Assembly (NCBI GenBank): GCA_024398515.1
Contig: JAKSIZ010000012.1
Span: forward strand, 1 to 50,938
Length of the DNA stretch: 50,938 bases
Direction of reading: 5' to 3'
Source of the DNA: Bacteroidaceae bacterium
GTDB lineage: Bacteria; Bacteroidota; Bacteroidia; Bacteroidales; Bacteroidaceae
This document shows, piece by piece, positions 1 through 8,966 of the stretch (within the stretch, counting starts at the first letter, position 1; every line of letters starts with the position of its first letter). Made by a program: the position numbers and the translations under genes. The notes beneath the pieces were generated by a model. That model was not told where the DNA came from, did no database searches, and worked only from the letters and a program-made list of their open reading frames with translations.

Positions 1-968
1 ATGACGTTACGTCCATGAAGTCGGCTGGTATCTGCATTGCGTAATAGCCCCATCCCGGCTCTGGTGATTCGGAGTCTTCGTGGTTGGTGTGTGCTTCAAA
101 GAGTTTATAATCGCCTGTTGACTTCATTACGAGCAGTGAATAATCAATGGCTGGTTTCCAACGTTCCTTGTCGTTGGTTGGGTATGCGAGCAATGCCTTC
201 AGTTTGTCATTGCTTATACCAGAATAGAAATCTTTTCCCTCCATACCATTGTGCAACGGTGATGCGGCATCAAGATATACTCGGGAAAGGAATGCCTGGC
301 ACGTGCCTTCACTTACTCGTCCGTTGTTGCTGCCCGATGTGCGAGGGCGAAGTATATTCTCCTGCAAAACATTTTCTACCTCCGAGGTTATATACTTAAT
401 GCAATCCTCGTAGGTGTCACGTATTGATTTAATCGCATCATCTGCAGTATAGATGGTGTCGCCAAGGAGTGGCACACCACCGTAATGGCGTACTAATACG
501 TAGTAATACCATGCTCTGAGGAAGCGGCACTCTGCCTTGTACTGCCTCTTTGTGCCCTCGAACATAGGCGTTTTGTCGATGAGACTCAGAAACTTGTTGC
601 ATCTGCGGATGTTTGTGTAGCATCTGCTCCATGCATCATCCGTCACAATCACTGGGTTGACAGTGCCTGTGGCGAATGCCATACCCGTGGTAATAGTAGA
701 TGACTGGCGGAACTCGGCTTCATCGCACGCTACCTGAAGTCCTCCATTGGAGTTCATGGCGTTGTGTCCGCCAAAGCGGTCTCCATCGGTGTCGAAACCA
801 ATGTCTGCGTAAATCTGGGTAAGGAACCCAGATGCATACGTACTGTCGGCAAAAACGATGTCTTCGTTTAAGTCGTTCGTAATCGTCTGGTCAAGATAAC
901 TGCTGTCGCATGCAACAAGCAGCATCGCAATCACTGACGTACAAAAAAAGATCTTTTTTGCGTTCATA
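1..968 (-). CDS. SusD-like outer-membrane lipoprotein, C-terminal part cut by window edge
   Basis: The reading frame is open from an ATG at 968 down to base 1, giving 322 codons with no stop, so the C-terminus lies outside the window. The N-terminus is a lipoprotein signal with lipobox LVAC, predicting an acylated Cys at about residue 20. SusD-family features follow: a helical region with WSRCYTNIRRCNKFL, the AECRFLRAWYYYVLVRHYGGVPLL segment typical of the TPR-like core (shown here only as a landmark), and AFLSRVYLDAASPLHNG. SusD proteins cap a SusC TonB-dependent channel on the cell surface and bind oligosaccharides. No susC lies immediately 5' of it, which is unusual: upstream are a 259-bp gap with a palindrome array and then the 3' end of a GH78 gene. 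The family call is firm; the substrate is unknown. Confidence 0.9.
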
Positions 969-1097
969 ATTTGTTATTTTAAATACTAAATATATTTATA
1001 TTTTCTTTCTTATATCTCTGCTCGTTCCCTATAATGAGTGAACTGCCATCATCTATCATCCGTTTTCCTTTTCAGGAACGACCTTTATACTTGGGGG

Positions 1098-1160
1098 AAA
1101 ACTGCTACAGTTTTCAAGTCAAAACTGCTACAGTTTCCGATCCAAAACTGCTACAGTTTT
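1098..1160. repeat. Tandem palindrome array, family 1, three copies
   Basis: Three copies of AAAACTGCTACAGTTTT sit at 1098-1114, 1121-1137 (last base changed to C) and 1144-1160. Each is a 7-bp inverted repeat around a 3-nt centre, and the period is exactly 23 bp with 6-bp spacers. The array lies in the 259-bp gap between the susD-like start and the GH78 stop. Read on the minus strand, it is preceded by CGACGTTAATA and followed by GTATAAAGGTCGT. Both flanks recur, with variation, at the arrays near 20.3 kb and 38.0 kb. Function is unknown. The rest of the 969-1227 gap shows nothing else. Confidence 0.85.
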
Positions 1161-1227
1161 TTTTCAGGTATTAACGTCGTTTCGTCGTATGTCACTATTC
1201 ACTCCACCTTGGGGGAGCAGGAATGGA

Positions 1228-3858
1228 CTACAATTTATATGTTCCGCTACCATAGTCTTTCCCATTTATTGTTGCGGTGCATCCGAATGGTATTTCTACC
1301 GTTATCTCTCCTCGGCGTACTTCTACGCGTATTGTTCCGTAGGGCGTTTGCTTTTCGGCTTTCACCCAATCCACACCGTCAGGTATCTGTGGTTTGATGG
1401 TAAAATGCCTGTATGCTGGTGAATCTTCGTCGGGTACGATGCCTGCCAAACCTTGATAGAACCATGTGCCGATGCCGTTGTAGCAATTATGGATACGTGA
1501 GCGCGAACGGTCCCATGACTCCCATGTGGTAGTCGCATGGTTGTCTATCATGTATAGATAGCCTGGATAATCGCGTTGCTTCAATATGCTGTACATTAGT
1601 TGCGACTCGTTGTTGCGTGTAGCCCATTCGGTATATATGGGCACCCCTACAAGTCCTACGGCTATGTGGTTGCCGTATTTTGTTGCGGATAGGTCTTCGA
1701 GTTTCCTGCACACCTTATTATATATGTCGGCGGATGGGATTACACCTGCGTTCATTGCATACGACATGTCTAATGGTGATGCAGTAGCGTATGTACTGTC
1801 GGAGGCGTTGTAGAACGTTGCGTGTATCTTCTCATTGAGTTTCTGTCTCCACGATGCATACTTGTCGGCATCGTCATACTTGCCTAAGCACTTTGCAATG
1901 TTAGTCATAGAGTGCAGACAGTCGCTCACAAAGCAGTTGCTTACAAGGCTGACGGAGCGTTCATCACTGGCATTAACGCTTGTCGGTGTGAGCCAATCGC
2001 CAAGAAACCATACGCGGTTGCGAGTATCAGGCCAACGTTGCAGCAAACCATCAACCGAGTATTTTGCCACATATTCCAACCATCGCTGCATATTATCGTA
2101 ATGACGGGTAATCATTCTTGTATCGCCATAGTTAATGTATGCCCTCCACGATGCTTGGATAATAAATCCGCACCAATATGGTCCGCCGCCTCCACCACCT
2201 GCTGGTGCTACGTGAGGCATACCACCATCCTCGTCTTGGGCATCGTTCCAAGCGTTTAACCAGTTGTAGTATGTGCTTGAAGCATCCTGCAAGGTTTGCA
2301 AGGTCATTGTCGAAGAGTTGCCGTCGCCACCATATCCCATTCGCTCAAGGTGAGGGCAATCAACCATGTAACCACTGAAGGTGAGGCAACGAACGGTGCG
2401 TTTTATCATATCGTGAATAGAGTTCAGGTCGGTGTCGGAGCATTCAAATGATGATATGTCGTTTTGGTTTGCAGCAATTTGTAGTGCTTCAATGGTTGAT
2501 GTGTCGGGCTTCTTATCAAGTCCGCTGATTGCTATGTAGCGGAAAGCATGATGGTTAAAGCGGTTACAAAACACGTTTGGGTTTGTGGCTGAGGCAATAA
2601 GAACATCCTTTTCGCCTGTATATTGCAACGAGTCGGCATAGTCGTCGGCATATCTTATGACCACTTCCTTGCCGTCATTCAGACTGCCAAAGTCTGCCGA
2701 TAGCCATCCAGTGATGTTCTCTCCGAAGTCAATCATCCACTCTCCACCGCCTAATCTGCGGATGGATTGAGGCTTTAGTCTCCTTGTTATGGTATTTCCT
2801 ACAAACATCTGTGGTGTGGATTTCGTTATCGTTATCGTTTTCGTTATCGTTATCACAGGCGCATCGCCTACACGGTTGAGGTTGGGCATACCCTTTCGTG
2901 CATCTATCTGTTCGCCTCCGAACTGCAAAGGCATCCATGTGCCAATGTCGTTGAGGTAACCTATGCCGTCGGAATTGCAGTGCCATGTGTTATCTGTGGA
3001 AGTGATGCAACGCACAGTGCCGTCGGGTGCAATCTCGTCGAGTTCTGCTCGCACTACCGGTGTGTCCGTGGCATTATGGAAAAGTACTTGTTTGTACCAG
3101 CCCTTGCCTAACCAGATGGCTACGATATTGGTGCCATTGTGCAGATGATGCGTCAGGTCGTAGCTCACGATGAGCGAACGTTTGTCGAGCTGCGACACTG
3201 CAGGTGCAAGTACCTGGCTGCCCACCTTCATGCCATTGACATACAATTCATGATACCCCAGCGAATTAATATGAATCACGTATTTGCCTTTTACTTTGTC
3301 GAGAGTGATTTGTTTTGTCAAGACTGGAGTAGTGTTTTGCCGATTATCGGTAGTGATATATTCGCCTTTGAATTGGTTCCCAACTTCAGTCAAAGAATTG
3401 TTATCGTTATCGTTTATCCCTATACCAAAACGGTGTATCGCGCTCCATCGGGAACAGGCACCGTATCTGTTCCATGTTCTTACTCGCCAATAGTAGATGT
3501 GACGTTCATGGAGAGGTTGTCCGCCATACGAAACCATCACCGACTCATGGCTCATCACTCTACCCGACTTCCAGATATCGGCATTCCCACGTTGCAGTAG
3601 TTTTCGTGTTGTGGCTATCTCTATCTCGTATGCCGTCTGGGCATCGTTATGGCAGTTTGAGTGGTTAGTCCAGCTGAGATGAGGGCAGGTATTGTCGATG
3701 GCAATCGGCTCGTGAAGGTTTTCACAAAGCAGATTGTCAACAGTAAGGGCAGAAATCGAGTGGTCTGTAGAGGTGATATTCACCGTTTTACCATCACACG
3801 GAAGCCACATCATCACACAGAGTAAAAATGCTAAAGACCCCAAACACCTATAACCCAT
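1228..3858 (-). CDS. GH78 alpha-L-rhamnosidase, secreted
   Basis: This is an 876-aa protein with an N-terminal signal peptide (about residues 1-23). N-terminal beta-sandwich domains include PHLSW and the YYWRVRTWN segment, and an (alpha/alpha)6 barrel follows. The GH78 catalytic signature is present: DCPHLERMGYGGD places D500, E505 and D512 at the spacing known from characterised enzymes. A later WESWD supplies the probable catalytic base E780. The C-terminal beta domain carries IKPQIPDGVDWVKA. The enzyme hydrolyses terminal alpha-L-rhamnose, probably in the periplasm or at the surface. Two stretches of GATAAC-type hexamer repeat lie inside the gene, encoding ITITKTITITK (about residues 335-345) and INDNDNN (about 145-153), both at likely domain linkers. 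The start codon also lies at the edge of such a tract. It ends 259 bp before the susD-like gene and probably shares transcription with the GH2 gene upstream. Confidence 0.92.
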   Translation of the reverse strand: MGYRCLGSLAFLLCVMMWLPCDGKTVNITSTDHSISALTVDNLLCENLHEPIAIDNTCPHLSWTNHSNCHNDAQTAYEIEIATTRKLLQRGNADIWKSGRVMSHESVMVSYGGQPLHERHIYYWRVRTWNRYGACSRWSAIHRFGIGINDNDNNSLTEVGNQFKGEYITTDNRQNTTPVLTKQITLDKVKGKYVIHINSLGYHELYVNGMKVGSQVLAPAVSQLDKRSLIVSYDLTHHLHNGTNIVAIWLGKGWYKQVLFHNATDTPVVRAELDEIAPDGTVRCITSTDNTWHCNSDGIGYLNDIGTWMPLQFGGEQIDARKGMPNLNRVGDAPVITITKTITITKSTPQMFVGNTITRRLKPQSIRRLGGGEWMIDFGENITGWLSADFGSLNDGKEVVIRYADDYADSLQYTGEKDVLIASATNPNVFCNRFNHHAFRYIAISGLDKKPDTSTIEALQIAANQNDISSFECSDTDLNSIHDMIKRTVRCLTFSGYMVDCPHLERMGYGGDGNSSTMTLQTLQDASSTYYNWLNAWNDAQDEDGGMPHVAPAGGGGGGPYWCGFIIQASWRAYINYGDTRMITRHYDNMQRWLEYVAKYSVDGLLQRWPDTRNRVWFLGDWLTPTSVNASDERSVSLVSNCFVSDCLHSMTNIAKCLGKYDDADKYASWRQKLNEKIHATFYNASDSTYATASPLDMSYAMNAGVIPSADIYNKVCRKLEDLSATKYGNHIAVGLVGVPIYTEWATRNNESQLMYSILKQRDYPGYLYMIDNHATTTWESWDRSRSRIHNCYNGIGTWFYQGLAGIVPDEDSPAYRHFTIKPQIPDGVDWVKAEKQTPYGTIRVEVRRGEITVEIPFGCTATINGKDYGSGTYKL
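2824..2854 (-). repeat. GATAAC hexamer tract inside GH78 gene (first)
   Basis: Five hexamer units (CGTTAT on the plus strand, one changed to CGTTTT) run in frame through the coding region and encode alternating Ile-Thr with Lys. The same hexamer occurs at 3400 and 3869. Confidence 0.85.
3400..3424 (-). repeat. GATAAC hexamer tract inside GH78 gene (second)
   Basis: A 25-bp stretch here is identical to 3893-3917 in the GH78/GH2 intergenic tract. It is read in a different codon phase from the 2824 tract, giving Asn-Asp repeats instead of Ile-Thr. Confidence 0.85.
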
Positions 3859-3868
3859 AACCGTAATT

Positions 3869-3920
3869 GTTATCGTAACTGTTATCGTTATCGTTATCGT
3901 TATCGTTTATCCCTATAACC
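3869..3920. repeat. GATAAC hexamer tract at the GH2/GH78 junction
   Basis: Six GTTATC-type units (one is GTAACT) followed by a TTTATCCCTATAACC tail fill the 41-bp gap between the two genes. The tract also forms the last codons and stop of the GH2 gene. Confidence 0.85.
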
Positions 3921-6575
3921 TTTCACCGCGACATATTCTTTTTTGCCATATTGCTTGACAAGGACATTGAATTTCTTTGGCTGCACGGTTGACGCCGTTT
4001 CAACTTCGACGATGCGTTCCTCGCCTGGCATGAGAGTGATATATCCGTCGCTCATGATGGTAGGAAGAATACGCTCGCCTGTTTTTGCATCAACAAGACG
4101 AATACGGTTGGCAAACGACACGTTGGCAGTTGGGTTTTTCATCGTCAGCCGATAGTGACGATCGCTCACCTTGGCTATGCTGCACACGAGTTTTGTCTGT
4201 GGCATGGCATTGAGCGCACGGTAGTCGTATTCTTTCTTTTGGTTAGTCCAATAGAAGTTGGTATCTTTCGTTACGCCCCCTATCATGAGTTTCATTCTAA
4301 TGAACAGCATATCGCCTGTGTAAGACTTAGGCATGTCGAGCATAAAGACTTCGGCGACGTTGCTTGCCTCAACATTGATGCCTGACTTTGTCTGATGGGC
4401 AATGCGGTTGCCGCGGAGGTCGAATATCTCGGTCTCAACAGTGGCATTTTCTATGCATGATGATGTGGTGTTTATGACTTTTACACTATTCGTAAGGCAG
4501 TTCCACTGCACATGCTGCGGTGTGCATGCCTCCTTTGCTCCCCAGTAGCAGCCAGTAAGGTCGTAATAGTAGTCGTAGGTTTGCCATACGAAAGAAGGAT
4601 AGGCAGGGTGGCTCATCCATATAAGGAGAGCAGAAGCGTCGCGCCACATCTTGTCGTTCCATGCCTCATACATACCCTTCATGTCCTCGATATTGATGAG
4701 CTGAGCCTTTTCGCAGAACTCCTCAAGGTTGCTGCACTCGCCATAACGGTCGTTGACGGAGTGAACATAGTCGATAGGACCGCCGTTCCAAGCCTCCTTG
4801 CCAAAGAAATGTTTGTTATAGACCGTATTATCGGAATCCTTCAGTGCTTCGTCAGAAGGCAAAGGCCACTGCTGTTCAGTAGGTATGAAGAGTTTTGTAC
4901 TTTCGTATGTCGGGAATGTTGCCATGCCTATCTCCGAGCGGCAACCATATCCATAATCATTGCCGTAAGGATAGGCAGGGGTGTTAAAGGCGAGGTTGCT
5001 CCATGAACCTTCAAAGTGATGCTTTGGCGTCATGTCTTTCCACCATCCGGAACCAGACTTCGCCTCCTGATTGGAGCATGAGGTATAAAGGCGGTCGTTG
5101 GCATCCTCCTCCATTACGATGAGACGGAGAGCCTTGTCAATATCGTCGGCAGGACGTGTCTCATTGGCACCGCACCAGAGTGCTATGCAGGCATGATTGC
5201 GCAGACGGCGCACCTTGTCGCGTGCATTTGCCTTGAACTCGTCGTGGTCAACCACGTCATTGTAAGCTACATAAAGCCAGAAATCGTTCCATACCATGAT
5301 GCCATAGCGGTCACAGTAGTCGTAGAACTCATCGTCGGTGACGCAACCTGTCCAGAGGCGTATCATGTTATAGTTCATTTCTTTATGCAAACGAATCTTT
5401 GGTTCATATTCATTTCCATGGCAACGCAGGAGGTATTCGGACATGCCCCAGTTGCCACCTTTTGCGAATACACGCTGACCATTTATAATGAACTGCAGTA
5501 CAGGTCTGCCTACACGGTTGTTTTCGATGCGGTACTCGTACTTGCGGATGCCAAAGTCAATTGAGCGTGAGTCAGTGACAATGCCATCAACAAGCGTTTC
5601 CACCTTGCAATTATAGAGGAATGGTTCGCCATATCCGTTAGGCCACCATAGCCGTGGATTTTTGATTCTGAGTTGCTGACAGTCGTACGGTGTAAGGATT
5701 ACGTGCTCCGTTTTCCCTGCTTCCACTGTTAAACTCTTTTCGCATTGTATATTGCCAGGAGTAATGGTACAGCGCAGGGTGATGTCTTTTTTAGCAGTGG
5801 CGCAGTTCTTTATTTCGGACGAGAGGGTTATCTCAGCCCTATCCTTTGAAGGGAGACTGCTACGCACCCATGGGTCGATAATAACAGCTTCGCCAGTTAC
5901 AGCCACATAGCAACGACCCGGAATACCATTCAGACGACCAGGGATGTATGGCATCCAGTCCCATCCCGCACCTGCAAGATAACTTGGTGAACATGCCACT
6001 CCGTATGGACCTTTGTCAGTGCGTGTCTTTTTTTGATCGGCATCGTAGATAAGGACAGACACCGTCTGCGCCTTGCCTGGCTGGTAATAGTCGGTCACGT
6101 CAAAGCGAGAGCGCATCATGTGACCTTTGACGTCGCGTGACGACTCTTCTGTTCCAGATACTTTATGTCCGTTGAACCAGAAGTCGGCATAGCGGTTAGT
6201 ATTGTCAAAGCACAGCCAAACGTGCTGTCCTGGCTTAACTTCTGTAGGAAGAGTGAACTCCGTACGATACCAGAAAGGACCATTGTATTTTGTTTCGTCC
6301 ACCTTATATATATTGTCAGCGTATTCTGGACAAGGCTCTTTGCCTGCCTCTACGTATGATGTGAATACGACTCCTGGCACCACGCCTTTGACTGACGTCC
6401 TGGGCATAGCGAAGCCTGTTTGTGAAATCTGTGCACCATTGCTGCCGACTTCTGACTGTCGTGCAAGTTGCCAATTAGCCAAACCATCCTCTGAACTGAG
6501 AGAATATTCAGCGCGTTGTGCAAAACAAACGGATGCACAACACATTAGAATAGTAAAAAACAAAGTATGTTTCAT
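3900..6575 (-). CDS. GH2 beta-mannosidase-like exoglycosidase, secreted
   Basis: This is an 891-aa protein with a signal peptide ending near CFAQ (about residue 20). The GH2 layout is complete: an N-terminal jelly-roll (FWYRTEF, DNTNRYADFWFNG), an immunoglobulin-like domain, a TIM barrel and C-terminal beta domains. LWWPNGYGEP is the usual GH2 landmark. The acid/base is E472 in WCGANETRP and the nucleophile is E548 in RSEIGM. The sequence resembles the branch that holds beta-mannosidases and exo-beta-glucosaminidases; the exact substrate cannot be read. It is a close paralogue of the plus-strand gene at 13335 but lacks the CBM32-like insertion. The last codons and stop lie in a GATAAC repeat tract. 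It is spaced 36 bp from the GH92 gene, suggesting one transcript. Confidence 0.88.
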   Translation of the reverse strand: MKHTLFFTILMCCASVCFAQRAEYSLSSEDGLANWQLARQSEVGSNGAQISQTGFAMPRTSVKGVVPGVVFTSYVEAGKEPCPEYADNIYKVDETKYNGPFWYRTEFTLPTEVKPGQHVWLCFDNTNRYADFWFNGHKVSGTEESSRDVKGHMMRSRFDVTDYYQPGKAQTVSVLIYDADQKKTRTDKGPYGVACSPSYLAGAGWDWMPYIPGRLNGIPGRCYVAVTGEAVIIDPWVRSSLPSKDRAEITLSSEIKNCATAKKDITLRCTITPGNIQCEKSLTVEAGKTEHVILTPYDCQQLRIKNPRLWWPNGYGEPFLYNCKVETLVDGIVTDSRSIDFGIRKYEYRIENNRVGRPVLQFIINGQRVFAKGGNWGMSEYLLRCHGNEYEPKIRLHKEMNYNMIRLWTGCVTDDEFYDYCDRYGIMVWNDFWLYVAYNDVVDHDEFKANARDKVRRLRNHACIALWCGANETRPADDIDKALRLIVMEEDANDRLYTSCSNQEAKSGSGWWKDMTPKHHFEGSWSNLAFNTPAYPYGNDYGYGCRSEIGMATFPTYESTKLFIPTEQQWPLPSDEALKDSDNTVYNKHFFGKEAWNGGPIDYVHSVNDRYGECSNLEEFCEKAQLINIEDMKGMYEAWNDKMWRDASALLIWMSHPAYPSFVWQTYDYYYDLTGCYWGAKEACTPQHVQWNCLTNSVKVINTTSSCIENATVETEIFDLRGNRIAHQTKSGINVEASNVAEVFMLDMPKSYTGDMLFIRMKLMIGGVTKDTNFYWTNQKKEYDYRALNAMPQTKLVCSIAKVSDRHYRLTMKNPTANVSFANRIRLVDAKTGERILPTIMSDGYITLMPGEERIVEVETASTVQPKKFNVLVKQYGKKEYVAVKGYRDKR

Positions 6576-6611
6576 ATCGTATTGAATTTAATTCCATCTA
6601 ACCATAAAACC

Positions 6612-8906
6612 TCAAAATTCCTTTTTTCCCATTACAAGTTGAAGTTCGCCCCCAGCAATTATCTCTGAAAAGTCGAGCCAAAAACGTTTCAGGGGTTTTC
6701 CGTTAAGCGTCATGCTTTGGATGTAAACATTCTCATCGTTATTGTTTTCAGCAATAATAGTGAATGATTTTCCTGTAGCAGGCAATTGAATAGTAATGCG
6801 GTCGAAGACAGGGGATGTTATTTCAGTGCGTGTTTCGCCAGGACAATATGGATGCAGCCCTATTGCAGACAGAATATACCACGCCGACATTTGTCCTACG
6901 TCCTCGTTACCCTTTAGTCCCGCTACCTTATTCTCGTATGCTTTTTTGCAGATGAATCGTGTCCAATACTGCGTAAGCCAATGTGCATCAAGCCTGTTGA
7001 AGAGATATGGTACGCCGTGTACAGGTTCGTTAGCGTGATTGTAATAAAGGTTCCAGAACATGTCCTCGGGAGTTTTCTTGAACATCCGCTGTAGGTCGTC
7101 AAGTACTTTTTTCTTGCCTCCCATCAACTTTACCATGCCTGGCACATCGTGTGGCACGAACCATCCTTGCTGCAGAGGATTGCACTCCATTGTGCCGTAC
7201 CATTCCTTCAGCCGACCTTCCTTTGGCCATTCCATCCAAGAACCATCCTCGTTACGAGGGCGGAACCATGAGTGTTCTTTATCCCAGATGTTTCGGTATG
7301 CTTGACTTTTCTTGTAGAATTCGCGCTGTGTTGCCTTGTCACCAAGCATTTCGGCAAGCCTTCCTACACACCAATCTGCGTATGCATATTCAAGGGTATG
7401 GGATATGGACATACCTCCTGCAGTGTAGCCATATTTGTCGTTCCCGAACTCTGCAGAGGAGTTTTTGCAGTATTCAAGGGCAAGCATAGCATCGAAATTG
7501 CGTATATTCTTGGCGTAGGCATCAGCAATAACTGAAAGGGCAGGATTGCCAAACATACATCCAGAATACGCATTCATAAGTTCCCAGCGTTCGTAATACT
7601 TGCGTCCACTTTGCGTAGCAAGTGTTGTGAGAGAATTGATAAGGTCGCCTACGAGCGCAGGATTAATAATTGTCTGCAGCGGCATTTGCGATCGGAATAC
7701 GTCCCAGCCTGAGAAAATGGTCCGCTTCGTAAATGTGCCGTCACTCATATAGACTTTTTGGTCACCGCCTACATATCGACCATCCACATCCTGATGAATG
7801 CGTGGGTCTATCATGGTATGATACATGGCAGTATAGAATATCGTCTTTTCGTCATCAGAACCACCCTCAACCTGAATGCGTGCAAGTTCTTTGTCCCATG
7901 AATCGCAGGCACGACGGTGGGCATCGTCAAAAGTTACGCCTTCAGCTTCTGCGTTGTAATTCTTGCGAGCGCCCTCCACATCACAATAGGAAATGCCAAC
8001 CTTCAGCAATACTTGTTCTCCTTCCACGGCATCAAACTCCGTAAAGAAACCGACGTGTTTGCCAAGAGCATGACGAGCGTTGCGTTCAACTTTGGCATCT
8101 GCGATGCGCTTCTGGTACTCGTTGCTTATAACATCGTCAAGATGCCGCGATTGTCCTTCAGGAATGTCTGCCGACCATAACGCCCAATCTTTCATCGGCT
8201 TGCTCAATGTGGCATGGAAAAATATCTTGTAATCAGCATGTCCGAGACCATCTCCCCAACCACCTCCATCAGGAGTGCAGTGTAGCCATCCTTCGAAAGT
8301 GTGGTCATCGATAATGTTGATTTCCTCCGTATCAGCCGTACCGCCGACGCGTCGGGCAAGGTCTATCTGTATTCTTGACTGATCATTCTGAGGAAACGTG
8401 AATCGCATGAAGCCACAATGCGTCGTGGCAGTGCATTCTGTGCGGATGTTATAGTTTGTCAATGTAACTGCATAATATCCTGCACATGCTGTTTCCGTTT
8501 CCTTATTATATAATGAGCGATAGCCTTTCTGTGAACCATCCTCACGCCCCATAGTCAGTTGCAGAGGTCCATTGGTAGGCATGACGGTGAAGTTCCCGAG
8601 GTCGCCATTCCATCCAATCCCACTCATCTGGGTAAGGCAGAAACCTTCGATGGTCTTCATGTGGTCACTGTAGCCTGAGCCATTGTCGCCTCCAGTTATT
8701 GTCTGAGGACTTACTTGTACCATTCCGAATGGCGTTGCGGCACCAGGAAACGTCTTGCCAAGTCCATGATATGCTCCGGCTATCTCTACGTCGGTGCTTG
8801 CTCCTATCATTGGATTGACATAAGTGTTGAGTTTTCTGCTACCAGCAAACATTGATGTTGGCAGGAAAGACAGCAACGCAATAGATATTAAGAATTTATT
8901 TTTCAT
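6612..8906 (-). CDS. GH92 calcium-dependent alpha-mannosidase, secreted
   Basis: This is a 764-aa protein with a signal peptide ending near MFAG. The N-terminus has the GH92 hallmark NPMIGA and FPGAATPFGMVQ, then GSGYSDH and FCLTQMSGIG. The C-terminal (alpha/alpha)6 domain contains ANEPVHGVPYLF, where E627 is the likely general acid, and GNEDVGQMSAWY, where E668/D669 form the region expected to hold the base. GH92 enzymes remove alpha-1,2-, 1,3-, 1,4- or 1,6-linked mannose by inversion with Ca2+; the linkage cannot be told here. It is usual length for the family. It lies between the GH38-like fusion gene (60-bp gap) and a GH2 beta-mannosidase-like gene, which together suggest stepwise trimming of a mannose-rich glycan. 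Confidence 0.93.
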   Translation of the reverse strand: MKNKFLISIALLSFLPTSMFAGSRKLNTYVNPMIGASTDVEIAGAYHGLGKTFPGAATPFGMVQVSPQTITGGDNGSGYSDHMKTIEGFCLTQMSGIGWNGDLGNFTVMPTNGPLQLTMGREDGSQKGYRSLYNKETETACAGYYAVTLTNYNIRTECTATTHCGFMRFTFPQNDQSRIQIDLARRVGGTADTEEINIIDDHTFEGWLHCTPDGGGWGDGLGHADYKIFFHATLSKPMKDWALWSADIPEGQSRHLDDVISNEYQKRIADAKVERNARHALGKHVGFFTEFDAVEGEQVLLKVGISYCDVEGARKNYNAEAEGVTFDDAHRRACDSWDKELARIQVEGGSDDEKTIFYTAMYHTMIDPRIHQDVDGRYVGGDQKVYMSDGTFTKRTIFSGWDVFRSQMPLQTIINPALVGDLINSLTTLATQSGRKYYERWELMNAYSGCMFGNPALSVIADAYAKNIRNFDAMLALEYCKNSSAEFGNDKYGYTAGGMSISHTLEYAYADWCVGRLAEMLGDKATQREFYKKSQAYRNIWDKEHSWFRPRNEDGSWMEWPKEGRLKEWYGTMECNPLQQGWFVPHDVPGMVKLMGGKKKVLDDLQRMFKKTPEDMFWNLYYNHANEPVHGVPYLFNRLDAHWLTQYWTRFICKKAYENKVAGLKGNEDVGQMSAWYILSAIGLHPYCPGETRTEITSPVFDRITIQLPATGKSFTIIAENNNDENVYIQSMTLNGKPLKRFWLDFSEIIAGGELQLVMGKKEF

Positions 8907-8966
8907 ATATATAAACTAAAAAAAAGCATTCGCGCCAAACCTATCGCGAGATATAACCATACACCA

